DNA from: Sodalis sp. CWE
GTDB taxonomy: Bacteria > Pseudomonadota > Gammaproteobacteria > Enterobacterales > Enterobacteriaceae
Reading direction: 5' to 3'
NCBI RefSeq assembly: GCF_019646055.1
Contig: NZ_JAESFE010000001.1
Location: 124,001 to 188,000 of the forward strand
Length of the DNA: 64,000 nucleotides
Numbering within the stretch: position 1 is the first letter of the stretch; each line of letters begins with the position of its first letter. Below, piece by piece: positions 1 through 10,043 of this stretch. The notes beneath the pieces were generated by a model. The model worked only from the letters and a program-made list of their open reading frames with translations. It had not been told where the DNA came from and ran no database searches. A program made the position numbers and the translations under genes.

Positions 1-167
1 TCACCTTCTACGTCGAATATCCAGCTGATATCAGCTCCAGCACGTCGCTCGATTTCTTGATCAGAATCAAAAAATTCCATATTAAGCTGTTGTGCTAACT
101 GGCGACCTATAGTGCTTTTCCCTGCACCCATAGGTCCAATTAAAAAGATGTTACGTTTCTCTGCCAT
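1..167 (-). CDS. aroK: Shikimate kinase I, 5' end only (runs off the left edge)
   Basis: Shikimate kinase phosphorylates shikimate at the 3-OH with ATP in the chorismate (aromatic amino acid) pathway in the cytosol. Only the first 55 codons are in the window; the rest lies beyond base 1. The visible N-terminus begins [19 protein letters not shown], almost the E. coli AroK start, with the P-loop GPMGAGKST at about residues 11-19 and the shikimate-binding DSDQEIE segment near residue 33. The ATG is at 165-167. In E. coli aroK heads aroKB-damX-dam and is not beside deaD, so its position here is a rearranged junction. Identification is firm; nothing can be said of the C-terminus. Confidence 0.93.
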   Translation of the reverse strand, partial: MAEKRNIFLIGPMGAGKSTIGRQLAQQLNMEFFDSDQEIERRAGADISWIFDVEG

Positions 168-184
168 ATTATTAGTTAGATTAT

Positions 185-913
185 TTATTGTGTCGAAAAC
201 TCACTTAATCTAAGATCCACATTTTTTATCTGATTTTGTACTTTAGTGGTAAACTTGGCTAAGCGACGTGCATTTAACATTTCGTTGGTTGGTAATTTAA
301 TCTCCTGAATTTTTGATTTCATGATTCGCTCAATATTGTACAACAAACGACGTTCATGATGTTCCACAAACAATAAAGCACGTCCAGGTCGTCCAGCTCG
401 TCCTGTACGACCAATACGATGAACGTAAGATTCTGAATCTATCGGAATGTCATAGTTTATAACTAAACTAACACGATGCACATCTAACCCGCGCGATGCG
501 ACATCGGTAGCAATAAGAACATCTAAACGACCGTCTTTCAGACGACCTAGTGTCTGCTCACGAAGTGCTTGGTTCATATCACCGTTTAAGGCAGCACTAT
601 TATAACCGTTACGTTCGAGCACTTCGGATACCTTTAGAGTTGCTTCTTTTGTTCTTATAAAAATAATGGCTGCATCAAAATCCTCTATTTCTAAAAATCG
701 CATTAACGCTTCATTTTTGTTAATTCCATGTACTATCCAATATCCCTGACTTATATCAGGACGCGTATTAGCGTTAGATGGAATGCTAATTTCACGCGGT
801 TGATTCATAAATCGACGACTAATACGCCGAATTGGCTCCGGTATTGTGGCAGAAAATAACGCAGTTTGACGCTTTGCAGGTATTCTTGTCAAGATATCCT
901 CGACGTCTTCGAT
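185..913 (-). pseudogene. Truncated duplicate of the deaD helicase core
   Basis: This stretch repeats codons ~168-401 of the neighbouring deaD in the same frame and orientation, then diverges and stops eight codons later (ending RLSEFSTQ). It has helicase motifs III (SAT), IV, V ([10 protein letters not shown]) and VI ([11 protein letters not shown]), but lacks the Q motif, the Walker A P-loop, the DEAD box and the C-terminal RNA-binding domain. There is no ATG with a ribosome site at its 5' end; the only possible start is a TTG that is an internal Leu codon in the full gene. The reading frame is entirely open and appears identical to the parent, so the duplication is young or kept identical by gene conversion. 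It is most likely a non-functional fragment. A free RecA2-domain peptide is possible but unsupported. Confidence 0.85.
212..913. repeat. Direct repeat copy 1 (702 bp, deaD core)
   Basis: Read side by side, this segment matches 1589-2290 with a constant offset of 1377 bases and no difference that I could find. The encoded peptides are also identical. Identity begins at aagatccac and ends at cgtcttcgat; the flanks on both sides are unrelated. It lies between the aroK start and the deaD stop codon. Confidence 0.93.
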
Positions 914-967
914 TTGAAGTTAAATGTTAATGATAGAAAATATCAGTTTTAGTTTTAATTATACTGA

Positions 968-2791
968 TTAACAACTAATCGCTCTACGTGTCCGTGCAGA
1001 AGCATAGCGATGTTTTTGCTTGTTTTGATTCAAATAATGTTGTTGACTTTTTTTTAAATCGCTCAATTGATCTTGATCGTAGTGTTTTTCATCACAAAAA
1101 TTAGAATGACTGTGTCGTTTTCCATTAAATGACTTTGTCCTTCCTATTAATTTTATATTTATAGGTTTATTTAGGATTCGAGTACGAGCGAATCGAGATA
1201 GTATTTTTTCTGACATTTTTTTTGGAAGTTCTATAGTTGAGTATAAAGCAAATAATTTAATATTTCCGATATGATGACTATTGATATTTCCTTCGTTAGT
1301 AATTGTACCTACTATATGACGCACTTCAATACCATGATCGCGACCAAGCTCGATTCGATATAAATCCATGTTATTTATTCCACTGTTCTTAATGTTATGC
1401 CATTCTTCACATTTTGTTTGAACTAAACGATATGAACGAGCTTTTTTTAAATTTTTAATTATACGATCTGGAGGTAAAAGCAAAGGACGCTCTCCTTGTG
1501 CCATTTTTAGTAGCGCTGTGGCTAGCGTTTCCATATCAATTTCTTCAAATGAATTTTTCAGTTTGTTTAACAAGGATCGATATGGAGCAAGATCCACATT
1601 TTTTATCTGATTTTGTACTTTAGTGGTAAACTTGGCTAAGCGACGTGCATTTAACATTTCGTTGGTTGGTAATTTAATCTCCTGAATTTTTGATTTCATG
1701 ATTCGCTCAATATTGTACAACAAACGACGTTCATGATGTTCCACAAACAATAAAGCACGTCCAGGTCGTCCAGCTCGTCCTGTACGACCAATACGATGAA
1801 CGTAAGATTCTGAATCTATCGGAATGTCATAGTTTATAACTAAACTAACACGATGCACATCTAACCCGCGCGATGCGACATCGGTAGCAATAAGAACATC
1901 TAAACGACCGTCTTTCAGACGACCTAGTGTCTGCTCACGAAGTGCTTGGTTCATATCACCGTTTAAGGCAGCACTATTATAACCGTTACGTTCGAGCACT
2001 TCGGATACCTTTAGAGTTGCTTCTTTTGTTCTTATAAAAATAATGGCTGCATCAAAATCCTCTATTTCTAAAAATCGCATTAACGCTTCATTTTTGTTAA
2101 TTCCATGTACTATCCAATATCCCTGACTTATATCAGGACGCGTATTAGCGTTAGATGGAATGCTAATTTCACGCGGTTGATTCATAAATCGACGACTAAT
2201 ACGCCGAATTGGCTCCGGTATTGTGGCAGAAAATAACGCAGTTTGACGCTTTGCAGGTATTCTTGTCAAGATATCCTCGACGTCTTCGATAAATCCCATT
2301 TGCAACATTTCATCAGCTTCGTCCAATACTAATCTATTCAAATTAGATAGATTTAATGTTTTATTCTTCAGATGAGCTAACAAACGACCTGGCGTACCTA
2401 CTACGATTTGTGGTCCATAGTGTAATGCTCTTAATTGAGTACCATAATTTTGACCTCCATATAGAGTAGCTATATTAATGTTCTTTATATATTTAGAAAA
2501 GTTGGAAAAAGAATTTCCAACTTGGATTGCTAACTCGCGGGTTGGGGTCAATACTAATACTTGCGGAGCTTTTAACGAGATGTTAATATTTTGTAATAAC
2601 GGCAAAGAAAAAGCTGCAGTTTTTCCACTTCCGGTTTGTGCCATTCCTAATACATCTTGACCATTTAATAAAAGTGGAATACAAGCAATTTGAATTGGTG
2701 ATGGTTTTTTATAACCAAGATCAGTTAATGCGTTTAGGACAGGGCCTGTAATTCCTAGATCAGTAAAAGAAGAAAAATTTAATTCATACAT
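968..2791 (-). CDS. deaD: ATP-dependent DEAD-box RNA helicase (CsdA/DeaD)
   Basis: DeaD unwinds RNA duplexes and assists large-subunit ribosome assembly and mRNA decay, especially in the cold. The 607-residue product is close to the E. coli length (629). Visible in order are a Q motif (PSPIQ, ~30-34), Walker A AQTGSGKT (51-58), PTRELA (83-88), TPGR (133-136), DEAD (157-160), SAT (188-190), [10 protein letters not shown] and [11 protein letters not shown] in RecA2, then a DbpA-like RNA-binding domain (around [20 protein letters not shown]) and a basic tail. The ATG at 2791 starts MYELNFSSF. In E. coli nlpI lies between pnp and deaD; here that 289-bp space has no gene. Codons ~168-401 are duplicated downstream. 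Confidence 0.97.
   Translation of the reverse strand: MYELNFSSFTDLGITGPVLNALTDLGYKKPSPIQIACIPLLLNGQDVLGMAQTGSGKTAAFSLPLLQNINISLKAPQVLVLTPTRELAIQVGNSFSNFSKYIKNINIATLYGGQNYGTQLRALHYGPQIVVGTPGRLLAHLKNKTLNLSNLNRLVLDEADEMLQMGFIEDVEDILTRIPAKRQTALFSATIPEPIRRISRRFMNQPREISIPSNANTRPDISQGYWIVHGINKNEALMRFLEIEDFDAAIIFIRTKEATLKVSEVLERNGYNSAALNGDMNQALREQTLGRLKDGRLDVLIATDVASRGLDVHRVSLVINYDIPIDSESYVHRIGRTGRAGRPGRALLFVEHHERRLLYNIERIMKSKIQEIKLPTNEMLNARRLAKFTTKVQNQIKNVDLAPYRSLLNKLKNSFEEIDMETLATALLKMAQGERPLLLPPDRIIKNLKKARSYRLVQTKCEEWHNIKNSGINNMDLYRIELGRDHGIEVRHIVGTITNEGNINSHHIGNIKLFALYSTIELPKKMSEKILSRFARTRILNKPINIKLIGRTKSFNGKRHSHSNFCDEKHYDQDQLSDLKKSQQHYLNQNKQKHRYASARTRRAISC
1589..2290. repeat. Direct repeat copy 2 (702 bp, inside deaD)
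   Basis: This is the parent copy of the repeat, lying within the intact deaD gene and encoding about residues 168-401 (end of RecA1 domain through RecA2 domain). It is separated from copy 1 by 675 bp that hold the deaD C-terminal coding region and a 54-bp spacer. Confidence 0.93.
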
Positions 2792-3080
2792 CTACAAATA
2801 CCTTACTTTATAACTTAATTATCCTTATTGTAAAAATCTTTGTAAGATTATAAGGAACATTTATCAGTTGAATAAAGATAAATGTTTTAATCAATGTAAT
2901 CTTAATTTTAGAATAACATTTTTTATTATATCTTGCTACTGCCTATAGTAAGTTAGGTTTAAATAATAAAGTGGACGATCATTACATAAATCAGAATTCA
3001 GTAGTTAAATTTAGATGTTTAAAAAAGCAAGAACAAATCAAACTAACTCTATTAAGAATAATAGAAGAATGCTCTCTTTT

Positions 3081-5186
3081 TTATTTTATATGAAAAGACT
3101 TGTCAGTCTGAGCTTCTTTAATGCTTAATCGTATTCGACCACTTCGGTCAATTTCAATAACTTTCACTGGCATCTCTTGACCTAAATGTAAATAATCCGT
3201 TACTTTCTCAATGCGTTTATCAGCAATTTGAGAAATATGTACTAGTCCTTCCTTTTTGCCATCAATGGAACAAAATGCTCCAAAATCTGCTATACGAATA
3301 ACCTTTCCATTATAAATACGACCCACTTCAATTTCAGCTGTGATTTCTTTAATTCGATGAATAGCTTGATAGGCTTTATCTTTGTCGGAAGAAGAAACTT
3401 TAACAGTGCCATCATCTTCAATTTCGATTGTTGTTCCTGTCTTTTCAATTAATGCACGAATTACAGAGCCTCCTTTACCGATCAAATCCTTTATCTTTTC
3501 TGGATTTATTTTTATAGTATGAATTCGTGGAGCGAACTTAGAAATAGTGCTGCGTGGTAATTTAATAGCTTTGTTCATCACATCCAAAATATGAATAAGT
3601 GCGCCTTTAGCCTGACTTAATGTAGTTTGCATAATCTCTTGAGTGATACCTTCATTTTTAATATCCATCTGCAAAGCGCTTATTCCTTCATTAGTACCGG
3701 CAACTTTGAAGTCCATATCTCCAAAATGATCCTCATCGCCTAAAATATCTGTTAATATGATGGAATTGCCCCCTTCTTGCACTAATCCCATAGAAATACC
3801 TGCAACAGCTGCTTTAATAGGAACACCTGCATCCATTAGCGCTAGTGAAGCGCCACAAACAGAGGCCATAGAAGAAGAGCCATTTGATTCAGTAATTTCA
3901 GATACTACACGTATGGTATATGGAAACTCCCTAGCGTTTGGCATTACTGGTGAAATACCACGTTTTACTAAACGTCCATGTCCGATTTCACGCCGCTTCG
4001 GTAAACCCACTATTCCAATTTCGCCAACACAGTACGGAGGGAAATTATAGTGCAATAAAAAACGATCTGTTCGTTCACCTATTAATTCATCAATACTCTG
4101 TGCGTTACGTTCAGTACCAAGTGTAACAGTAACCAATGCCTGAGTTTCACCTCGAGTAAATAATGCAGATCCATGAGTACGTGGAAGTATTCCTGTTCGA
4201 ACATCTAAACTACGCACCATATCCCTTTCTCGTCCATCAATACGTAATTCGCCACGAATTAAGCGACTACGTACTATGTTTTTCTCAAGAGATCCTAAAA
4301 TAGACTTAATTTTGTTTTCGCATAATGAACTATTTTTAGTAATTAAGTATGCGATCACATCGCTTTTAATATCATTAACCATAAAATGGCGTTCTTGTTT
4401 TTCAGTAACACAATAAGCTTTTTCCAAACGAGATTTAGCTAGCTCGACAATTTGTTCTTGCAAGTAAGTATTAATATTTTGCGCTTGCCAATTCCATTTT
4501 GATTTACCAAATTTTGCAACTAATTGATCGATATTATCGATAACAATTTGTTGTTGTTCATGACCATATATTATTGCACCTAGCATTTGTACTTCGTTTA
4601 GTAATTTTGCTTCAGACTCTACCATTAGAACAGAATTTCTAGTACTAGAGACGATTAAGTCGAGATGGCTTTCTGTTAGTTCAATTAAAGTTGGATTCAA
4701 TACATATTGGTTGTTAATATAACCAACGCGTGCAGCACCTATAGGTCCTTTAAATGGAATACCAGACAAGCTTAACGCAGCTGACGTACCAATCATTGCT
4801 ATAATGTCTGGATTGATTTGTGGATTAACAGACACAACGGTAGCAATTATTTGCACTTCATTCAAAAATCCGTCCGGAAATAATGGACGAATTGGACGAT
4901 CAATTAATCGAGAAATTAACATTTCATTTTCGTTTGGACGACCTTCCCGTCGAAAAAAACCTCCTGGAAATCGACCAGCAGCATAGGTTCTTTCTTGGTA
5001 GTTGACAGTTAATGGGAAAAAATTTTGTCCTAATTTTTCTTGTTTGGAGCCAACAACAGTTACAAAAACCGTCGTATCATCCATGCTTGCCATAACTGCA
5101 GCGCTCGCTTGACGGGCCATCATATTTATTTCCAATGTAATAGTATGTTGACCATACTGAAATTTATGAACAATCGGATTTAACAA
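3081..5186 (-). CDS. pnp: Polyribonucleotide nucleotidyltransferase (PNPase)
   Basis: PNPase is a phosphate-dependent 3'-5' exoribonuclease of the RNA degradosome that can also add 3' tails. It shows two RNase PH domains with a helical domain between (catalytic-core segments FFRREGRP and [14 protein letters not shown]), then KH ([16 protein letters not shown]) and S1 ([17 protein letters not shown]) domains. I start it at a TTG (5184-5186, giving [12 protein letters not shown]) because AAGGA lies 7 bases upstream and the E. coli gene also begins at this TTG; an ATG six codons earlier (5204) would overlap that ribosome site. Length is 701 residues against 711 in E. coli, with a shorter acidic tail. 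It follows rpsO, as in E. coli. Confidence 0.96.
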   Translation of the reverse strand: MLNPIVHKFQYGQHTITLEINMMARQASAAVMASMDDTTVFVTVVGSKQEKLGQNFFPLTVNYQERTYAAGRFPGGFFRREGRPNENEMLISRLIDRPIRPLFPDGFLNEVQIIATVVSVNPQINPDIIAMIGTSAALSLSGIPFKGPIGAARVGYINNQYVLNPTLIELTESHLDLIVSSTRNSVLMVESEAKLLNEVQMLGAIIYGHEQQQIVIDNIDQLVAKFGKSKWNWQAQNINTYLQEQIVELAKSRLEKAYCVTEKQERHFMVNDIKSDVIAYLITKNSSLCENKIKSILGSLEKNIVRSRLIRGELRIDGRERDMVRSLDVRTGILPRTHGSALFTRGETQALVTVTLGTERNAQSIDELIGERTDRFLLHYNFPPYCVGEIGIVGLPKRREIGHGRLVKRGISPVMPNAREFPYTIRVVSEITESNGSSSMASVCGASLALMDAGVPIKAAVAGISMGLVQEGGNSIILTDILGDEDHFGDMDFKVAGTNEGISALQMDIKNEGITQEIMQTTLSQAKGALIHILDVMNKAIKLPRSTISKFAPRIHTIKINPEKIKDLIGKGGSVIRALIEKTGTTIEIEDDGTVKVSSSDKDKAYQAIHRIKEITAEIEVGRIYNGKVIRIADFGAFCSIDGKKEGLVHISQIADKRIEKVTDYLHLGQEMPVKVIEIDRSGRIRLSIKEAQTDKSFHIK

Positions 5187-5486
5187 AATAATTTCCTTTT
5201 GCAATGCAAAGTGATTTCACAATAAACAGAAAAATTTGATGGAATTATAAGTTAGTTGGAATGATTTTTCTTTATTTTGTAACGATTCATTTTTTTAATA
5301 TTGTGAAGCAATTGTTTAGGGTTGTAGTTCTTGCGATTTTCTTATTTTTTTTGCTGCTATAGATAGCAAAATGTTCTTAAAAAAAGATATTAAAGTATTT
5401 AAATTTAATTCGCATTAGAAATGTTTTATGACTAAATGTGACAATAAATAAAAGAAAATACAGAAGAACTTTGTTTTTTTACTTGT
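5187..5486. other. rpsO-pnp intergenic leader, no gene
   Basis: This 300-bp AT-rich spacer has no coding sequence. In E. coli the same place holds the rpsO terminator and the RNase III-processed hairpin through which PNPase represses itself. Here I see only one weak stem (5349-5371, TTTTGC paired with GCAAAA) and no clear T-run terminator, so conservation of that control cannot be claimed. Confidence 0.5.
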
Positions 5487-5753
5487 CTAATGACGCAAAC
5501 TCAGTCGTTCAACAAGAATTTTATATCGTGCTAAATTTTTGCTTTTTAAGTAATTGAGCAGTTTACGTCTCCGTGATACCATACGCAATAAACCTCTTCG
5601 GCTATGGTGGTCTTTTTTATGTTTTATAAAGTGATCCTGAAGGTAATTGATCTGAAAAGTTAAAATAGCAATTTGTACTTCAGTAGAACCACTGTCTTTT
5701 ATGTTACGCCCAAAATCAGAAATAATCTTAGTTTTTTCAATATTTAGAGACAT
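5487..5753 (-). CDS. rpsO: 30S ribosomal protein S15
   Basis: S15 is a primary 16S rRNA-binding protein that helps form the central domain and bridges to the 50S subunit. The 88-residue product (E. coli 89) carries the family signature [22 protein letters not shown]. The start is the ATG at 5753 (MSLNIEK), preceded by a GGGG ribosome site 7 bases upstream; an in-frame TTG four codons earlier has no support. It lies between truB and pnp exactly as in E. coli, a cluster usually cotranscribed with the nusA-infB operon. Confidence 0.97.
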   Translation of the reverse strand: MSLNIEKTKIISDFGRNIKDSGSTEVQIAILTFQINYLQDHFIKHKKDHHSRRGLLRMVSRRRKLLNYLKSKNLARYKILVERLSLRH

Positions 5754-5914
5754 TGTAAACCCCAAAGTGACTTCAGAGAAAATAGTTCTGAAAATTCACT
5801 ATTTAACTAGTTCCAACATTTTAATTTATAATCTAGCTATCTATAAGTTCTTTTTATGATTCCACTATACTCTTATATTAATCAAAGAGAAATTACGTAT
5901 CTAAATTTATGAAA

Positions 5915-6853
5915 TTATTTATTTGTTGTTTTTATTAAACGACGTGGAGAAAGATAACCTAATGCGAAAATTTCGCCAATTCCAAAAAATCGTCTCTCGT
6001 ATCCTTCTGTCAAACGTACTAACCCAATTTTCAATTTTTTTGAAACTTCTATAGTTTGTCCAAATCTAATTTTATTAGCGGTATTAGGCGGTAAGTTGAC
6101 CTCTGGAATATTCATTACTGCACTATCTAACTTTAATAAAAGAGAATCCAATTGCTTTAAAGGTTTTAGTTTTTCTATCTTAACAAGAGTTTGCAAAAAT
6201 CCGAGAGAAATCATATCTTTACTTAGATAATTAGCTACTCGCAATCGACGCAGCGCTACAACATGTGCACCACATCCAAGATGTTCGCCTAAATCATCAA
6301 TAATAGTTCGGATGTAAGTACCTTTTGAACAATGAATTTCAAGTTCAACTTGCTTTAAATCCCAATAATGCAATTGTATATTATATATTTGTATGGACCG
6401 CGCTTTACGATTTACGGTGACACTATGCCTGGCATATTTATATAATGGTTGTCCTCGATATTTTATGGCAGAAAACATAGAGGGAATCTGAGTAATTTTA
6501 CCACGAAATTGATTTAATGCATTTTCTAATTCTAATTTGCTAAATGCAGCTTGTCTGACAGCTATTACTCGTCCTTCAGAGTCAGCAGTATCTGTACGCT
6601 TGCCAAATCTAGCAGTTACTTGATAGTATTTATCAGCGTTTAGTAAAAATTGTGAAAATTTAGTTGCTTCTCCAAAGCAAATTGGAAACATTCCTGTCGC
6701 TATTGGGTCTAATGAACCAGTATGTCCAGCTTTATTAGCTCGGAATAAGCGTTTAACTTTTTGTAACAATTCATTTGAGGATAATCCGGTAGGTTTATCT
6801 ACTAAGATAATGCCGTCAATATCACGGTTATGGTAACTTGATCGGCTTATCAT
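5915..6853 (-). CDS. truB: tRNA pseudouridine-55 synthase
   Basis: TruB isomerises U55 to pseudouridine in the T-loop of tRNAs and also acts as an RNA chaperone. The product is 312 residues (E. coli 314). The catalytic motif GHTGSLDPIATG places the nucleophilic Asp at residue 49, and the N-terminal IDGIILVDKPTGLSS and the KGTYIRTIIDDLG motif are intact. A C-terminal PUA-like domain ends in LSPRRLI. It sits 22 bases downstream of rbfA and 161 bases upstream of rpsO, in E. coli order. Confidence 0.97.
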   Translation of the reverse strand: MISRSSYHNRDIDGIILVDKPTGLSSNELLQKVKRLFRANKAGHTGSLDPIATGMFPICFGEATKFSQFLLNADKYYQVTARFGKRTDTADSEGRVIAVRQAAFSKLELENALNQFRGKITQIPSMFSAIKYRGQPLYKYARHSVTVNRKARSIQIYNIQLHYWDLKQVELEIHCSKGTYIRTIIDDLGEHLGCGAHVVALRRLRVANYLSKDMISLGFLQTLVKIEKLKPLKQLDSLLLKLDSAVMNIPEVNLPPNTANKIRFGQTIEVSKKLKIGLVRLTEGYERRFFGIGEIFALGYLSPRRLIKTTNK

Positions 6854-6875
6854 ATTTATTTTTCTGATCTCTACT

Positions 6876-7247
6876 CTAAAATAGGTGTTCTTTTTTTACG
6901 ACTTGATCTACCAATTTAGATATTCGTATACTTTCATTCAAAGAATGATCATAAATAAATGCTAACTTAGGTACGATACGCAGATACATATTTTTACTAA
7001 GTAAACTACGAATAAATCCTGCCATACCTTGTAATGCCTTAATTGCAATTTCATTTGCATCTGGATCTCTGCTCTTTCTTAGAAAGGTAACAAAAATCTT
7101 AGCATAAGTCAGATCTCTGGATAATGTCACATCTAAAACGGTTACCATATTAATACGTGGATCCTTTATCTTCTGTTGTAAGATAACGGCAATTTTTTTT
7201 CTTATTTCTTGAGAGATTTGTTGAATTCGATTATATTTTTTAATCAT
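6876..7247 (-). CDS. rbfA: 30S ribosome-binding factor A
   Basis: RbfA binds the 30S subunit near the 5' end of 16S rRNA and is needed for its late maturation and cold tolerance. The product has 123 residues (E. coli 133, the difference being the C-terminal tail). The fold is a single KH-like domain; the recognisable segments are RIQQISQEIRKKIAVILQQ, DPRINMVTVLDVTLSRDL and FIYDHSLNESIRI. It is downstream of infB by 69 bases and upstream of truB, as in the nusA operon of E. coli. Confidence 0.95.
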   Translation of the reverse strand: MIKKYNRIQQISQEIRKKIAVILQQKIKDPRINMVTVLDVTLSRDLTYAKIFVTFLRKSRDPDANEIAIKALQGMAGFIRSLLSKNMYLRIVPKLAFIYDHSLNESIRISKLVDQVVKKEHLF

Positions 7248-7316
7248 TTCTTAGAATTTAAGTTACTTTATTCAAATGGAAGATCCATCATTTTAATGAT
7301 GTATTTTCTTAAATTA

Positions 7317-10028
7317 TTAAATAATAGTACGACGTATTGCAGTGTTTTCACATACTTCAATTATATCTCCAGTACGAAGATTATTACAATGCCTTATTCC
7401 AATGCCACACTCTTTACCGCTACATACTTCATTAACATCATCTTTGAATCTTCGTAGCGATTCTAGCTCACCTTCATAAATTACTTTGTGTTTTCGTAAG
7501 ATGCGAATCTTATTATGCCGTTTTACTGTTCCCTCTACTACCATACATCCAACTATAGACCCAAGTCTTGGTGAGTGAAATATATTTCGAATTTCTGCTA
7601 ATCCAATAATTTTTCGCCTATATTTTGGCGTTAACATACCATTTATTAACTGTTCAATTTCATCAATTAAATGATAAATTATTGAGTAAAAACGAAGATC
7701 TAAATTCTCTTTTTCAACAATTCGACGAGCAGAACTATTTGCTTGTACATTGAATCCTAAGAGGATAGCGCTGGAAGCTGCCGCTAACATTGCATCTGTT
7801 TCAGTGATATTTCCAACTCCAGATCCAATAATGTTTATCTTTATTTTTTCATTGGAAAGTTGTTTTAATGTATCGCTAATAGCCTCAACAGTACCCCGTA
7901 CATCTGATTTCAAAACAATATTTAGTTCAGCATCTTCTCCATCATTCATATTGGAGAAGGCGTTCTCTAACTTCGATTTTTTCTGATGCGCTAGTTTTAT
8001 TTCACGGAATTTTCCTTGGCGATACAGCGCCACTTCGCGAGCTTTTTTTTCATTACGTATTACAGTTAATATATCTCCAGCGATTGGGACACCAGATAAT
8101 CCAAGAATTGCAACAGGTATTGAAGGACCAGCACAGAAAATACTATGACCTATTTCATTCCGCATTGCTCGTATGCGGCCATATTCAAAACCACATAAGA
8201 CAACATCTCCCTGATTTAAAGAACCGTCACGAATTAAAACAGTGGCAACTGGACCAAGTCCTTTATCTAAAGAGGATTCAATAACTATACCATTAGCCAT
8301 TCCGTTATGGACTGCTTTTAATTCAAGCACTTCTGCTTGTAACAGAATGGCCTCTAATAATTCATTGATACCTGTTCCAAATTTAGCTGAAATAAGTACA
8401 AACTGATTTTTACCACCCCATTCCTCCGGAAGAATGCCATGTTGAATTAGTTCTTTTTTTACTCGATCTGGGTTTGCTTCCATTTTATCAATTTTATTAA
8501 TTGCAACTATTATAGGCACTTTAGCAGACACAGCATGTTGAATAGCCTCAATAGTTTGAGGCATAACACCATCATCAGCAGAAACTACTAAGACAATGAT
8601 ATCAGTTATTTGTGCACCACGAGCACGCATTGCAGTAAAAGCCATATGTCCAGGAGTATCTAGGAATGTTATCATTCCATTATTTGTTTCTACACAATAT
8701 GCGCCAATGTGTTGAGTAATGCCACCCGCTTCACTAGAGGCTATTTTAGATGAACGAATATAATCTAATAATGATGTTTTTCCATGATCAACATGTCCCA
8801 TAATAGTAACCACTGGCGCACGACGCTCTAAACAAGTAGAATTACCGATATCTCGATCAGACATTACTGATTCTTCTAATTCCCCTTCATGATGCAAAGT
8901 TACTTTGTGTCCCATCTCTTTTGCTATTAATTGCGCAGTTTTTTGATCAATTAACTGATTAATAGTTACCATTATTCCCAACTGCATTAGAGCTTTAATG
9001 ACAAAAGAGCTTTTTATTGCCATTCTATTAGCAAGCTCTGCTACAGTAATGGTTTCCCCAATTACTATATTACGACTCATTGCTTGTATCGGTTTGCTAA
9101 ATTCTTGCACTATAGTATTTGTTTTCCTTTTATTTTTTATTCCTCGATTTACAACACGAGTCTCTTCTCGATCAATTTTAGAGTTTTCAAATAGACGACT
9201 TGTTTTTTTTTGCTTCGCAGTCTTTCCATTTCGAAATCGGCTGCGTCTTTCTCCTTCTACTTTTCGGTCATTTTCATCTTCGGCTTCACGGGCGTGAAAA
9301 GAAGTCGTAATGTGATAGTCTTTGCTATCTTCCTCAATAATTTTTTCAAGTGTATTGTTCCAATGATCGTTAAACTCTTTAGCCATACGCCGAGTTTCTG
9401 CTTCAATCCGTTGAGCATTTTCCTCAACCTTTTTACGTATCTCTTCCTCAACTTTATTTCTTAATTGTGTAGTTTCAGCTTTTAGGCGAACCTTTTCAGC
9501 TGTTTTTTGTGATTTAACTATTAAAATGCTATTTTTTTGTTGGATTGATTTAGCACTTTTTTTTTGGAAAGATTTTGTTCGATCAAGATCTTTTTTCTTA
9601 ATTGTTTCTGTAATTTTATTCTTGTTTTTTTCTTTATCGCTGTTTTTAATTTTATAAACTTCTTTTTCAAAAGCATCATATTGTTGCTCTTTAGGCAGCA
9701 ATTCTTCTGACTTATTTTTTTCTTCTTCACATAAATTATTCTGTACATAAATACGTTTTTTTCTTATTTCGATTTGAACTGGCTTGTTTTTTCCGCCAAT
9801 ACCAGAAACGTTTAAAGTGCTGTGTGTTTTTCTTTGAACTTCCAGTTGTCTAATGCCAGATGTAATGTTGCGAATTTGACTTAGATACGTTTGTAGAATT
9901 TCTTTTTCATGTTGACTCACAGAGTCAATTGCGGTTTTATAAATTCCAACATCAGCAAACTGTTGTATTAAACGATCAATTGGAACATGTCTTTCAGCAG
10001 CAAGGGATTTTATGGTTATATCCTTCAT
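7317..10028 (-). CDS. infB: Translation initiation factor IF-2
   Basis: IF-2 is the GTPase that brings initiator tRNA to the 30S subunit and promotes 70S joining. The full-length product is 903 residues (E. coli 890). It has an IF2_N domain at 1-50, a long Lys/Glu/Arg-rich helical linker (~100-300), a second IF2_N at ~320-370, and a G domain with GHVDHGKTS (~408-416), DTPGH (~456) and NKID (~510). Two beta-barrel domains and the C-terminal fMet-tRNA-binding domain follow. The linker codes through long A-runs (including nine A near 9557), where slippage could matter. The gene begins 15 bases after nusA, so the two are surely cotranscribed; an internal IF2-beta start was not resolved. Confidence 0.97.
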   Translation of the reverse strand: MKDITIKSLAAERHVPIDRLIQQFADVGIYKTAIDSVSQHEKEILQTYLSQIRNITSGIRQLEVQRKTHSTLNVSGIGGKNKPVQIEIRKKRIYVQNNLCEEEKNKSEELLPKEQQYDAFEKEVYKIKNSDKEKNKNKITETIKKKDLDRTKSFQKKSAKSIQQKNSILIVKSQKTAEKVRLKAETTQLRNKVEEEIRKKVEENAQRIEAETRRMAKEFNDHWNNTLEKIIEEDSKDYHITTSFHAREAEDENDRKVEGERRSRFRNGKTAKQKKTSRLFENSKIDREETRVVNRGIKNKRKTNTIVQEFSKPIQAMSRNIVIGETITVAELANRMAIKSSFVIKALMQLGIMVTINQLIDQKTAQLIAKEMGHKVTLHHEGELEESVMSDRDIGNSTCLERRAPVVTIMGHVDHGKTSLLDYIRSSKIASSEAGGITQHIGAYCVETNNGMITFLDTPGHMAFTAMRARGAQITDIIVLVVSADDGVMPQTIEAIQHAVSAKVPIIVAINKIDKMEANPDRVKKELIQHGILPEEWGGKNQFVLISAKFGTGINELLEAILLQAEVLELKAVHNGMANGIVIESSLDKGLGPVATVLIRDGSLNQGDVVLCGFEYGRIRAMRNEIGHSIFCAGPSIPVAILGLSGVPIAGDILTVIRNEKKAREVALYRQGKFREIKLAHQKKSKLENAFSNMNDGEDAELNIVLKSDVRGTVEAISDTLKQLSNEKIKINIIGSGVGNITETDAMLAAASSAILLGFNVQANSSARRIVEKENLDLRFYSIIYHLIDEIEQLINGMLTPKYRRKIIGLAEIRNIFHSPRLGSIVGCMVVEGTVKRHNKIRILRKHKVIYEGELESLRRFKDDVNEVCSGKECGIGIRHCNNLRTGDIIEVCENTAIRRTII

Positions 10029-10043
10029 TCTATTATTTTCCTA

